The position numbers were made by a program, and so were the translations under genes. A stretch of DNA of 64,000 bases. Origin: JAVBMU01 sp031551755 (GTDB lineage Bacteria; Actinomycetota; Actinomycetes; Actinomycetales; Cellulomonadaceae). Positions within the stretch are counted from its first letter, which is position 1. Each line of letters opens with the position of its first letter. The notes below the pieces were generated by a model. It saw only the letters and a program-made list of their open reading frames with translations. It was not told where the DNA came from and did not search any database. Positions 52,387-61,519 of the stretch are shown piece after piece. The stretch is from positions 25,180 to 89,179 of the forward strand of contig JAVBNE010000034.1 of the NCBI GenBank assembly GCA_031551755.1. Reading direction: 5' to 3'.

Positions 52387-55300
52387 TCACTCCCCCGGCT
52401 TAACACGGCTCGCCCGACGACGCGGCTCGAGCACCCACCGCCATTGGCGCCACCACAGCAACCCGGCCCCACCCGCCATGAATACCGCTGCCAGCAGCAA
52501 CCAGCCACCCGCTGCTGACCCGGTCCACGCCAGCTGTCCGGTCGGCGTGGCAGGATCGGCACCGCCGGTCCCTGGTGCACCGGGCGAAGAGCTCCCCTCG
52601 ACCGGCGAGGTCGCTGCCGTCACGCGAATGGTCACGACCGCCGTCGAGCACACCGCGGGCGCGGAGAACGCGCAACGTTCGTACTGGAAGGAGTCCACCC
52701 CCACGAAGCCCCGCTGGGGTGTGTAGACCGCCCGGCCGCCGGCGTCGACCGTCACGGTGCCGTGCGCGGGGGTGATCATGATCCGCGGTCGCCCGGCCTC
52801 CCCGGCATCATTCGCGGTGATGTCCAGCCGGACCGGTCTCTCCTGTGTGGTTGTGGCGACGTCGTCGTGAAGTCTCGGGGCCACCTCGACGACGAGCACA
52901 GCCGACGAGCACAGCCGTGGCCCCATCGCCGACCCCTGAGCGCAAACGGTGAAGAGCAGGGTGTCGTGACCGGTGAACGACCCCCGCGGCTGATAAGCGA
53001 TCCTGCCGTCGGGGCGCACCTGCGCGACGCCGGCCGTCGGCCCCGAATCGATGCGCGGCACGGTGCCGTCCCCGATCAGGCTGTTGGCCATGACGTCGGC
53101 CAACACCGGCACCCCCACTCCGGTCCGCACCAGGGCATCCGATGCCTGCGGTGCCACCGCGACGATGACGGTCGCCGTGTGGCAAACATCGTCATGCCCG
53201 GCGGCGCAGACTTCGTAGGTCAGGCGGTCGTAGCCGGCGAAACCGTCGTCCGGGGTGTACACGAGCCGACCGGCACCGTCGATCACCGCGGAGCCGTGCT
53301 CCGGTCCGTCCACGACCGTGGGCAGTCCCGGGTTGCCGAGGTCGTTCGAGCGCGGGTCCAGGCCCGCCGCCTGCCCGACGGTCGTCCGCAGAGCATCTAC
53401 CACCGCGATGGGGGCAACCGTGAGCGTCACTGGCACGATGACGCACCGTGCAGACGTATCACACAGTTGGACCGTCGCGTCGTCCACCCCGGAGAAGGTT
53501 GCGTCATTCGGCTCGTACCGGAGGTGGGCGACGCCGTCCTCCACGTCGACGACCGACAAAGAGCCGTGATCCGGTTCGTCGGCGACCGTGATCGTGATCG
53601 CGTCCCCATCCGGGTCGGCGAAACTGAGCGGCAGGATGACCGGTACTCCTGCCCACGTGTTGCCGGTGGCGGGGTCACCGACCGGGGCCGAACCCGTGGA
53701 CCCCGAGACCAGCACGATCGCCGTCGCGCAGAGGTCCGGGTGGGTGGGCACACAGGTGCGATAGGTGAAGTGGTCCGAGGTAGTCGACAGCCCCGGGGTG
53801 TAGGTGATTCGCCCGTCGCCCTCCACCACTGCCGTGCCACCGGCTGGGGCCACCACGATGGTGGGACCGGTGCCAGCGCCGACGTCATTCCCTAACACGT
53901 CGATGGTCACGGGGTTGCCGGCGGTGAAGAAGGCAGCGTCTCCCCGGGCGAGTGGCAGCACCGTCACCGTCACCACAGCCGTCCCACAGGCAGGCGTGGC
54001 GGCATCGTCGCAGAAGCGCACGGTGAAGCTGTCCAAACCGGCGAAACCGTCTTCGGGGAGGTAGCTGAACAAGCCATCGGCCAGGACCGTGGCCTGCCCG
54101 TGGGTCCCCTGGTCACCGACCTCGTAGGCCAGCGTTTGGGCCGCGTCGGGGTCGTGGGCGACGACGACTCCCAACGCCGCGGTTCCGGCAATCGTCGTGA
54201 CGGCGACCGGGTCGGCGACCGGTGCGTGATTGACCGCGGCCTGCACCAAGACCACCACGGTGGCGCTCGTGCAGGCAATGCCGTCGATGCTGCACACCCG
54301 GTAGTTGAAGAAGTCGGCGCCGACGAAGCCACCGGTCGGCGTATAGCGCACAGACTCGCCGTCCACCGCTGCGGTGCCATGATCCGGTTGAGTGATCGTC
54401 ATACCGGCCGCGGTATCCCCGACGTCATTGGCCTTGGGCAGGACATCCACGGGCTGACCAGAGATGGTGGTGACCGCGACATCGTGTGCCACCGGCATGA
54501 CCGTCACCGTGACTGTCGACGATCCGCACAACGAGGGAGTGCCGTTATCACAGGCCCGCACCCTGAAGGTGTCCTTGCCGGTGAAGTCCCCGACCGGGGT
54601 GTATGTATACGCACCAGTCAGGCTCAACGCCAGAGTCCCGGAGGATGGCGGGGTGAGCACCGCGAAAACCAGGGCCTGATCCACATCCTCGTCGGTGGCG
54701 ACAACGGAGCCCGGCAGCGGCGTCCTGGCCCACGTGACCCCCGAATCGTCCAGGACGCTGGGTTCATTATTCGTGACCGCTGCGTTCGTGACCGTGGTGG
54801 TCACGGTGTGCTGGGGCGAGCTGCCGTCGTTGTCGGCAGGCACCGCGTCGGGTTCCTCGGCCGAGGCCGAGCCACTGACCACCAGTGTCGCTGGAGAACC
54901 CGGCGCCGTCCCGGAGATCACCAGCGTCCTGCTCACCCCGGCCGCGAGGCTCGGAATGGTCCAGGTCAGGGTGTTGCCGGATCGTGTCGCACCCGTGGCG
55001 ACCACACCAGCGAGGTCCGCCGGCACGGTTGCCACGACGACGACGCCGGTCGCCGTCGAAGGTCCCCCATTGGTGATCACCAGCGTGTAGGTCACGCCTG
55101 TGCCGACCACTGCACTGGCCGGGCCGGTGACCTCCAGACGCAGATCAGCGGTCGAGGCCGAGCTGGTCGAACAGCCGGCGGGGCGGGCGTCATCGGCCGG
55201 GACCGAAACGGTACCGGCCACCGCATTCGCGATCGTGCCGGTCTGGAGATCGAAGATCTTCGGCGCGGCCGGCGGCGTGAGGTCGTGCACGAGGATGGGC

Positions 55301-56292
55301 TCCGAAGCGCTGCCACCGACGAAAGTTCCCTGTACCCGGGTCTGCCCGGCGAACTGATAACGCCCGTATCCGGTGATGGTGCCGTCATCGTTGAGCCCGG
55401 CACCTTGCAGGAACCCGCCGAGCGTCTGGGACCACTCACCGTTGACCCGGAACGAACCTGAGCCGAGCCGGATGATGCCGTCGTTTTGCCCTCGTGCATT
55501 GACTGCCAGATCTCCGTTGGTGGTGATCAGGCACCGATTCACCAGGGAGCCGGAACCGTTCACGATCATCGCCCCGTCGACCCGCACAGACCCGGTATTC
55601 ACGAGGTCTCCGCTCACCGGCAAATCTCCGGTGACATGCAACTCTCCGGCGTTGGTCAACTCGGCGCTTCCGTTGAGGTTGAGCTGCCCGGCTGTCAGCG
55701 TTCCGTCATTGGTTATCACCGCACCGACCGACGATGTCAGTGAAGCCACATTGACGGTCCCGCCCACCGCGATCTGCAGGGCTGACGGTCCATTGAGATT
55801 TAAGCCGCCATTGACCGCCAGCGTGCCGCGAACGTCTACGAAGAGCCCATCGGCGGACGACAATGAGCCCATCACCGCAGCACCGTCGATCACCAGGGCG
55901 CCACGAGGATTATTGAGATAGGCGGGAGAATAGGTGGCACCCGGGCCAACACAGATCACGGCGTCGGCGGGCAGCGAATCCGATCCGCCGGTGAAGGTGC
56001 CGCCCGACAGCCGCAGAACCTCGCCGCCGGCCACCGTGATGGCATCGCTACCACCACCGGACAGGGTTCGGGTCGGGTTGGCGCAGGCCGTTGGATCGGG
56101 TGGCGCCGCACTCAAAGACGCCGCCCCTGCCGGAATAGGTCCGGCCACGAGAACGACGGCAGAAAGAACTGCGCAGAGCGTGAACGACGTGGAAAGAGTT
56201 CGCACGGCAACATCGATTCCGGGGGCTGACCACGCACCCGGCAGCGGCTGATTTCCGCTGGACAGACTCAGGCCCCCTGCACTTCGTCGCAT
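52387..56292 (-). CDS. large LAxTG-anchored surface protein with Ig-like repeats
   Basis: A 1301-residue secreted protein. Order: signal helix (FTLCAVLSAVVLVAG, about residues 37-51); a Gly/Asn-rich beta-helix-like region to about residue 370; a DUF11-type domain (about 390-490); then eight Ig/cadherin-like repeats of 85-95 residues. Each repeat has YTP/FxGxDxF patterns and one pair of cysteines. A Gly-Pro-Thr linker leads to LAWTG near residue 1254, a membrane helix and a basic tail. LAxTG fits class E sortases. Start is uncertain: ATG at 56292 (chosen), an ATG at 56328, or a GTG at 56205 just before the signal helix. It is likely an adhesin or wall protein. Confidence 0.88.
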   Translation of the reverse strand: MRRSAGGLSLSSGNQPLPGAWSAPGIDVAVRTLSTSFTLCAVLSAVVLVAGPIPAGAASLSAAPPDPTACANPTRTLSGGGSDAITVAGGEVLRLSGGTFTGGSDSLPADAVICVGPGATYSPAYLNNPRGALVIDGAAVMGSLSSADGLFVDVRGTLAVNGGLNLNGPSALQIAVGGTVNVASLTSSVGAVITNDGTLTAGQLNLNGSAELTNAGELHVTGDLPVSGDLVNTGSVRVDGAMIVNGSGSLVNRCLITTNGDLAVNARGQNDGIIRLGSGSFRVNGEWSQTLGGFLQGAGLNDDGTITGYGRYQFAGQTRVQGTFVGGSASEPILVHDLTPPAAPKIFDLQTGTIANAVAGTVSVPADDARPAGCSTSSASTADLRLEVTGPASAVVGTGVTYTLVITNGGPSTATGVVVVATVPADLAGVVATGATRSGNTLTWTIPSLAAGVSRTLVISGTAPGSPATLVVSGSASAEEPDAVPADNDGSSPQHTVTTTVTNAAVTNNEPSVLDDSGVTWARTPLPGSVVATDEDVDQALVFAVLTPPSSGTLALSLTGAYTYTPVGDFTGKDTFRVRACDNGTPSLCGSSTVTVTVMPVAHDVAVTTISGQPVDVLPKANDVGDTAAGMTITQPDHGTAAVDGESVRYTPTGGFVGADFFNYRVCSIDGIACTSATVVVLVQAAVNHAPVADPVAVTTIAGTAALGVVVAHDPDAAQTLAYEVGDQGTHGQATVLADGLFSYLPEDGFAGLDSFTVRFCDDAATPACGTAVVTVTVLPLARGDAAFFTAGNPVTIDVLGNDVGAGTGPTIVVAPAGGTAVVEGDGRITYTPGLSTTSDHFTYRTCVPTHPDLCATAIVLVSGSTGSAPVGDPATGNTWAGVPVILPLSFADPDGDAITITVADEPDHGSLSVVDVEDGVAHLRYEPNDATFSGVDDATVQLCDTSARCVIVPVTLTVAPIAVVDALRTTVGQAAGLDPRSNDLGNPGLPTVVDGPEHGSAVIDGAGRLVYTPDDGFAGYDRLTYEVCAAGHDDVCHTATVIVAVAPQASDALVRTGVGVPVLADVMANSLIGDGTVPRIDSGPTAGVAQVRPDGRIAYQPRGSFTGHDTLLFTVCAQGSAMGPRLCSSAVLVVEVAPRLHDDVATTTQERPVRLDITANDAGEAGRPRIMITPAHGTVTVDAGGRAVYTPQRGFVGVDSFQYERCAFSAPAVCSTAVVTIRVTAATSPVEGSSSPGAPGTGGADPATPTGQLAWTGSAAGGWLLLAAVFMAGGAGLLWWRQWRWVLEPRRRASRVKPGE

Positions 56293-56728
56293 TCCGGGAA
56301 CGGCACCCTGCTGGCGCCGCGTGCCCACCGTAGCGACATCCGCGACGGTTAGTTCCGCAAGAACTCTTGTTCACAACGAGAGCGCGTATCCGACCATGTT
56401 TTAGCCATGTTCGCCAACTAAAAATTTCAATGGACTTACGCCGAATTTCTGTGGCGGTCCCCCGCAGTGACGTGACCACGGAAAATGCCCCCGCTCTGGA
56501 AATGTCGAGCGCACATCCTGAACAAGCCCTATTTCCCGGCGGGACCCATGTCAATCTATTCTGATTTCCCCAAACGTTCTCACCACGGCCGGAGCGCACC
56601 CCCGCCGCCGCCTGAGCCCGCACCACCACATCGCCCGATCCTGTGGGCTGTCTCGCAGGCGCCGGCCCCACGAGCCGCAGACACCCGTGCCGTGATGCGA
56701 TGTGGTGTGCCTCGCCGGCCTCGAACCC
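56293..56728 (-). promoter_or_regulatory. AT-richer 436-bp upstream region of the surface protein
   Basis: This gap between the surface-protein gene and nrdG is the AT-richest part of the window. It holds a direct repeat CCATGTT at 56394-56400 and 56405-56411, 11 bp apart, and a small palindrome CAAGA-NN-TCTTG at 56358-56369. No ORF looks real. It probably contains the promoter of the surface protein and the end of the nrdDG transcript; no riboswitch was recognised. Confidence 0.45.
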
Positions 56729-57484
56729 TTACGGCCCACTGCGGCGCTCGACGCCTGGCAAGTCGTCTTCGTGCAGGACGTCCGACAGCCGTCGATCCGC
56801 CAATGCCGCGCCGAACTGTTCCGAAGCTCCGTCAGGGCGGGCCTCCTGCAGCACCCATCGGATCACCCCGGCGGCCCGGAGGCGGTCGCCGAGAGTGAGG
56901 ACATCAAAGCGCTCGTGGACGGTCGGGTCGACGGTGGTACGAATCTCGTAGTCGATCCCCGCTGCTTGCACCAGTTCGAGCGAACGCCAGGCCGCCGCAC
57001 CGGAAGGCCCGGCGCCGGTCACCGCGGGGTACTGCTCGGGGATGTGTTTGATGTCGAGGCCGACCCAATCGACCAACGGCAACACGCGAGCGAGTCGGGC
57101 AGGCCAAGCGCCGCCGGTGTGCAACCCCACCGCGAACCCCAGGTCGCGAACCTGCCGCATCGCGTCGCCCAGCCCGCTTTGCAGAGTCGGTTCACCACCG
57201 GTGAAGACGACTCCGTCGAGCAGCCCGCGGCGTCGTTCCAGCAGCCCGGTGACCTTCGGCCAGGGCACTGCCGCCGGAACCGTTGGGTCGATCAGACCGG
57301 GGTTCTGGCAGTACCCGCAGCGCCACGGGCAACCTTGGGTGAAGACGGTCGCGACGAGCCTGCCCGGCCAGTCGACCGTGGACAGCGGCACCAGTCCCGC
57401 GACGGTCAGTAGATCCTGAACGGAGTTGTCGGCATGCGTGCCCGTCGGCACGGCACGCAGTGCCGGGGACCTGGGGTCAGGCAT
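56729..57484 (-). CDS. nrdG: anaerobic ribonucleoside-triphosphate reductase activating protein
   Basis: A 251-residue radical SAM enzyme that generates the glycyl radical on NrdD. The cluster motif is FTQGCPWRCGYCQNP (CxxxCxxC). FTGGEPTLQ is the SAM-binding GGE segment. VDWVGLDIKHIPEQYPAVTG follows. It is longer than the E. coli protein (about 154 residues) and resembles the longer type found with ATP-cone-less NrdD. Its start overlaps the nrdD stop by 8 bp. Confidence 0.93.
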   Translation of the reverse strand: MPDPRSPALRAVPTGTHADNSVQDLLTVAGLVPLSTVDWPGRLVATVFTQGCPWRCGYCQNPGLIDPTVPAAVPWPKVTGLLERRRGLLDGVVFTGGEPTLQSGLGDAMRQVRDLGFAVGLHTGGAWPARLARVLPLVDWVGLDIKHIPEQYPAVTGAGPSGAAAWRSLELVQAAGIDYEIRTTVDPTVHERFDVLTLGDRLRAAGVIRWVLQEARPDGASEQFGAALADRRLSDVLHEDDLPGVERRSGP

Positions 57485-59264
57485 TCACCAGTTCTTCCCG
57501 GAATGTGACCCGCTCGGTGTACTCGCCCTTCTTGCCGATGTTGAAACTCGCCACTGGTCGGAAGTAACCCATCACCCTGGTCCAGACCTCGGCGTCGCGA
57601 CCACAGGTCGGGCACTGGAAGTGTTCGCCGGAAAGGTAACCGTGAACCGTACAGATGGAGAAGGTTGGGGTCACCGTCAGATAGGGCAGCTGGTAGGTGG
57701 AAAGCGCCCGGCGCACGATCGTCTTGCACGCCGCCGCGTCGGAAACCCGCTCCCCCATGTACAGGTGCAGGACGGTGCCGCCGGTGTACTTGCGCTGGAG
57801 CTCGTCCTGAAGGGTCAATGCCTCGAAGGGGTCGTCGGTGTGAGCGACCGGCAGCTGCGACGAGTTGGTGTAGTACGGCTGCTCCACGGTCCCTGCTTGG
57901 ATGATCCGGGGATACCGGGCGCGGTCCTCCTTGGCGAACCGGTAGGTGGTGCCCTCGGCGGGTGTTGCCTCCAGGTTGTAAAGGTGCCCCGTGCGCTCCT
58001 GAATGTCGACGAGCCGGCCCCGGATGTGGTCGAGGACGCGTACGGCCATGGCGTGGCCGGCCTCGGTGGTGATGTCTTCGACGTCGAGCGTGAAGTTGCG
58101 GATCATCTCGTTGATTCCGTTGACGCCGATGGTTGAGAAATGCGAGCCCAAGGTTCCGAGGTACCGCTTGGTATAGGGGAACAGCCCGTCGTCCATGAGC
58201 TGCTGCACCGTGACTCGTTTCACCTCCAGCGATTGCTCACCCAGGTCGATGAGACGATCGAGGCTGGCTGTGAGATCGTCCCAGGAGCCGGAATGCAGGT
58301 AGCCGAGTCGGGCCATGTTGATCGTGACGACGCCGATGGAGCCTGTCTGTTCGCCTGAACCGAATAATCCGTTCCCGCGGGACAGCAGCTCACGAAGGTC
58401 GAGCTGCAGTCGGCAGCACATGCTGCGGACGTCGCCCGGTTCGAGGTCGGAGTTCACGAAGTTCTGGAAGTAGGGCGTCCCGTACTTGGCCGTCATCTCG
58501 AACAGCGCATCGGCGACCGGCGATTCCCAGTCGAAGTCCTTGGTGATGTTGTACGTGGGGATCGGGAAGGTGAAGACCCGGCCGGAAGCGTCGCCCGCGG
58601 TCATGACATCGATGTAGGCGCGGTTGATGAGGTCCATCTCAGCGGTGAGGTCGCCGTAGGTGAAGTCACATACGGCATCACCCACGAGCGGGGCGACCTC
58701 TGCCAGGTCGTCGGGGCAGGTGAGGTCGAAGGTGAGGTTCGTGAACGGCGTCTGCGTACCCCAGCGGGAGGGCACGTTCAGGTTGTGCACCAACTCCTGG
58801 ATACCTTGGCGAACTTCGTCGTAGTCGAGGCCGTCCAGTCGCACATAGGGGGCCAGTAGCGTGTCGAAGGAGCTGAATGCCTGTGCGCCGGCCCACTCGT
58901 TCTGGAGGGTGCCGAGGAAGTTGACGATCTGTCCCAGGGCAGAGCTGAAATGCTTGGCAGGAGCGGAGTCGATCATTCCGGGCACTCCCCCGAACCCCTC
59001 ATGCAGAAGCTGCCGCAAGGACCAGCCAGCGCAGTACCCGCCAAGCACGTCCAGGTCATGGATGTGCAGATCCGCGTTCCGGTGGGCCTCCCCGGCGGCC
59101 GGACTGTAGACCTGGTCGAGCCAGTAGTTCGCGATGACCTTGCCGGAGACGTTGAGGATGAGGCCACCGAGCGAGAACCCCTGGTTCGCGTTGGCGTTGA
59201 CCCGCCAGTCGGAGCGGCTCAGGTACTCGTTCACGCTGCTTGCGACGTTGATACTGCGGCTCAT
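57477..59264 (-). CDS. nrdD: anaerobic ribonucleoside-triphosphate reductase (class III)
   Basis: A 595-residue oxygen-sensitive glycyl-radical enzyme that makes deoxyribonucleotides. The glycyl loop is RVMGYFRP, with the radical glycine near residue 566, preceded by a CPTC zinc-site half in GEHFQCPTCGRDAEV. Catalytic-pocket segments include ADLHIHDLDVLGGYCAGWSL and NLTFDLTCPDDLAEVAP. The N-terminal ATP-cone of the E. coli enzyme is absent. The ATG at 59264 begins MSRSINVASSVNEYL; a longer frame exists. Operon with nrdG implies growth without oxygen. Confidence 0.94.
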   Translation of the reverse strand: MSRSINVASSVNEYLSRSDWRVNANANQGFSLGGLILNVSGKVIANYWLDQVYSPAAGEAHRNADLHIHDLDVLGGYCAGWSLRQLLHEGFGGVPGMIDSAPAKHFSSALGQIVNFLGTLQNEWAGAQAFSSFDTLLAPYVRLDGLDYDEVRQGIQELVHNLNVPSRWGTQTPFTNLTFDLTCPDDLAEVAPLVGDAVCDFTYGDLTAEMDLINRAYIDVMTAGDASGRVFTFPIPTYNITKDFDWESPVADALFEMTAKYGTPYFQNFVNSDLEPGDVRSMCCRLQLDLRELLSRGNGLFGSGEQTGSIGVVTINMARLGYLHSGSWDDLTASLDRLIDLGEQSLEVKRVTVQQLMDDGLFPYTKRYLGTLGSHFSTIGVNGINEMIRNFTLDVEDITTEAGHAMAVRVLDHIRGRLVDIQERTGHLYNLEATPAEGTTYRFAKEDRARYPRIIQAGTVEQPYYTNSSQLPVAHTDDPFEALTLQDELQRKYTGGTVLHLYMGERVSDAAACKTIVRRALSTYQLPYLTVTPTFSICTVHGYLSGEHFQCPTCGRDAEVWTRVMGYFRPVASFNIGKKGEYTERVTFREELVNA

Positions 59265-59475
59265 CTCTTCGGCTCCTGAGTGGGTTCGACAGCACATCTA
59301 GTAGGTGCGACTCGGCCCCACCACTACATGTGCGATCGAGCCGGGGTTCCCACCCTCGCACCTCACACGTCGCGACACGCGTAGCCGCCGACATGCACAG
59401 GTCACCCGCTCGGCAGACTTAGGTCCCGATGCCGACATAAGCCTGCTGAGAGTCAGAAAATAGGTAGACGGCCGG
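59265..59475 (-). promoter_or_regulatory. nrdD upstream region
   Basis: 211 bp containing two imperfect GTGC-ended palindromes: GCACATCTAGTAGGTGC at 59292-59308 and CCACCACTACATGTGC at 59318-59333. They weakly resemble NrdR boxes, but their 25-bp spacing is not the usual one. No adenosylcobalamin riboswitch motif was found. Confidence 0.3.
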
Positions 59476-60120
59476 CTACTCGGTTTCTGGCCCCTGAACC
59501 TCGATCGGCCGTTCAAGGGGAAGCGTCAGCGTGCTGCCCTCGGTGTCGACGGTGAACTCGTCCCACCCCTGGGAAGCCCCGGCAGCGATCGGGAAGTCAG
59601 TGCGCCTGTAGTCAACGACGAGGCTGACCTGGAAAGCGCCGCCCGGCGCCACGTCCACGGCCGTCGAGGCATTGCTCCGCGGGTCGCTCCACACATCGAG
59701 ATTCATATTGGAGGGGGCCAACCGCACTATGAGCGGAAAGAGGTCGTCACTCGGGCGGTTCACCAAATGCAGGGTGTTCCCTGAAGTGTTGTGGTACTGA
59801 AAGGTGACGTACTCAGCGCCGTCCGACGGCCGCACGGTGTACTGGAACATCGCTTCGTCGACGTTCCCTGACGTCCAGGAGGACATCTGTTCGACCACCG
59901 GTTTCGGCCCAGGGTGCCAATGCCATCCCGCCCACCAACTCCCGGCAGCGACAGCGGCCACGACGACAATACCGGCGGCAACTCTCCGCCAGCCCCAGGT
60001 GCGGGTGAGCACAGCAGCACGCCCCACCCCTACCTCGGGGCCAGTGCCGCCGTCGTAGGCTTCATGAACTGCTAGTTTCGCATCGGGTGCCGCGGCAACA
60101 TCGCCATGCATTTGGGACAT
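59476..60120 (-). CDS. hypothetical membrane-anchored protein
   Basis: A 214-residue protein not recognised by family. Residues 1-45 are cytoplasmic. One membrane helix (VAAGIVVVAAVAAGSWWAG, about 47-66) is followed by an extracytoplasmic beta-rich domain (FQYTVRPSDGAEYVTFQYHN, FQVSLVVDYRRTDFPIAAG). No lipobox is present. The ATG at 60120 or an ATG three codons later can start it. It lies between nrdD and the frameshifted SMI1-type gene, in the same orientation; a functional link to either is not evident. Confidence 0.65.
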   Translation of the reverse strand: MSQMHGDVAAAPDAKLAVHEAYDGGTGPEVGVGRAAVLTRTWGWRRVAAGIVVVAAVAAGSWWAGWHWHPGPKPVVEQMSSWTSGNVDEAMFQYTVRPSDGAEYVTFQYHNTSGNTLHLVNRPSDDLFPLIVRLAPSNMNLDVWSDPRSNASTAVDVAPGGAFQVSLVVDYRRTDFPIAAGASQGWDEFTVDTEGSTLTLPLERPIEVQGPETE

Positions 60121-60198
60121 AGCGGGAGCCTAGGCCTCCGAGCGTCCGATTGCCAAGTCTGTATCCGACTCACCGGGACCGCTCGACCCCACCGCCAG

Positions 60199-60686
60199 TC
60201 AAAGGAGTTCCGCGAAACTGCCCAGCTGCTTCCCGTCCGGGTCGGCAGCCCGGGTGAGCCACAGTTCGTACCAGTCCAGGAACGAAACAGGTGCCCCGGT
60301 GTCCGGGTGCAGGATCGGAGCAGCCGCAGCAGGACAGGGGTTCCCCTGATGAAGGGGAAATCGGAGGAATAGTCGATGGCGACGTTCTCGGGTTCATCGC
60401 CGAGCGGGATCACCCCGTGCATTGGGCCCGCGCCGCCGTCCCCGACGCAAGTGATCCATTCTCGGTAGTCGTCGGGAAGACACGCACCGAGCCGATTCTC
60501 GAAGGCCACCAACTCAGCGTCGGTGATCGGCGCCGCGAACTCGTAGTGGTGTTCTAAGGCCCCATGAACGCGACACATGATGCCGGTGACTTCTTTGGCG
60601 CCGATCTTGATCACGCGTTCGCGGTAGTCGACTGTCTTCAGCGCTTCGACATCTCGCAGAATCCCCGCTATCCGCGTCTCGTTCAT
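60199..60686 (-). pseudogene. SMI1/KNR4-family gene with a single-base frameshift
   Basis: The 5' part (MNETRIAGILRDVEALKTVD..., ITDAELVAFENRLGACLPDDYREW, MHGVIPLGDEPENVAIDYSS, then DFPF) matches the SMI1/KNR4 immunity-type fold. After DFPF near 60346 the frame changes. The expected continuation, ILHPDTGAPVSFLDWYELWL with a normal stop at 60199, is in another frame. One added base within the GGGGAACCCC run at 60337-60346 restores a continuous protein of about 162 residues. In the unshifted frame translation runs on into the next gene. This is either a true recent lesion or a homopolymer sequencing error. Confidence 0.75.
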
Positions 60687-60843
60687 GGGTTCAGTGTTCC
60701 GTCGGGTAGCCGACATCCAGGTACCGGTTCGCGGGCTGGCCCCTCGCATCCGTCGACGACGTGCGGCTCGATGGGGGTGGACGTTCTGCTCGCGGAGCGA
60801 GGTTTCGCGACCTAGGCCGCGAGTACACATCTGCGATGCGCTT

Positions 60844-61200
60844 ATGTCCCGGTCCCTCCGCGAGCGCGATTCATCAGCTCAGAGGACGCCTCCTCGGACC
60901 GCCATCACTGATCTCATCGTTGCGCTGCGGGAGGGTCAGGCGGGGTTCGTCAGCTTCTGGGGTGGGCACGATCCCTGGCTCACTGCCGAAATCATCACCG
61001 GTCAGGCCCCCGGAGTCCGCTTCACCACTGCCGACGACGGTTCTTCCGTGAACTTTGCGTTAGAGGAGATCGAAGCGGCCAACCGCCGGGTGCCACAGGA
61101 CCTTGGGCAGTTCGCCGCCCTGGCAGCACGGTGGGCGACCCGATGGAACCGCTCGGCCAAGGCACCTGAGGTTCTCCAGCTGGCCATGTCCCCGGTGTGA
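60844..61200 (+). CDS. hypothetical protein
   Basis: A 118-residue protein with no recognised family. The central part (TDLIVALREGQAGFVSFWGG, HDPWLTAEIITGQAPGVRFT) and the helical C-terminus (DLGQFAALAARWATRWNRSA) look protein-like. The frame extends upstream to 60685 with a low-complexity arginine-rich sequence that is probably not coding. It is divergent from the SMI1-type gene. It may be a fragment or a small lineage-specific protein. Confidence 0.4.
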   Translation: MSRSLRERDSSAQRTPPRTAITDLIVALREGQAGFVSFWGGHDPWLTAEIITGQAPGVRFTTADDGSSVNFALEEIEAANRRVPQDLGQFAALAARWATRWNRSAKAPEVLQLAMSPV

Positions 61201-61274
61201 AAATACCCAGACCAGCTTGGACATTGAGAACCCCCACAGGTCTTCTCGCCGCCCCGCAACGCGGCCCAGATAAC

Positions 61275-61306
61275 GAGAGAACCCCTGGAAATCCAGGGGT
61301 TCTCTC
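61275..61306 (-). terminator. terminator after tRNA-Val(CAC)
   Basis: A perfect 15-bp stem, with GAGAGAACCCCTGGA at 61275-61289, a 2-nt loop and its complement at 61292-61306, 5 bp past the tRNA end on the minus strand. No T-run follows. A stem this strong is typical after actinobacterial tRNA genes. Confidence 0.8.
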
Positions 61307-61310
61307 TCGG

Positions 61311-61382
61311 TGGGCGATACTGGGTTCGAACCAGTGACCTCTTCGGTGTGAACGAAGCGCGCTACCACTGCGCCAATCGCCC
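61311..61382 (-). tRNA. tRNA-Val (CAC)
   Basis: A 72-nt cloverleaf read on the minus strand. The acceptor GGGCGAT pairs with ATCGCCC. The anticodon stem CTTCG/CGAAG encloses loop TTCACAC, anticodon CAC. The T loop is TTCGAAC. CCA is not encoded. Confidence 0.95.
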
Positions 61383-61519
61383 GAGGACAGTCCGTGTGGG
61401 CTGCGTGGACGATAGTAGCCTGTCCGGCCGCTGCGTCGCCAACTCGATCCCGGCGTGGCCAACCTGGGCTCGAACCGCGACCCGGCTCGGCCCCAGGCCG
61501 CGACACCGCGCATCCAGGA

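Noticed and set aside
52762..55461. Long plus-strand frames opposite the surface protein
   Set aside because: Antisense shadows of the repeat-rich gene; repeats give repeated open frames without protein-like features.
59265..59475. Adenosylcobalamin riboswitch upstream of nrdD
   Set aside because: No B12-box-like GCCACTG or conserved core was found.
60685..60843. N-terminal extension of the small plus-strand protein
   Set aside because: Arginine-rich and overlapping the promoter region of the divergent SMI1-type gene; the ATG at 60844 is more sensible.
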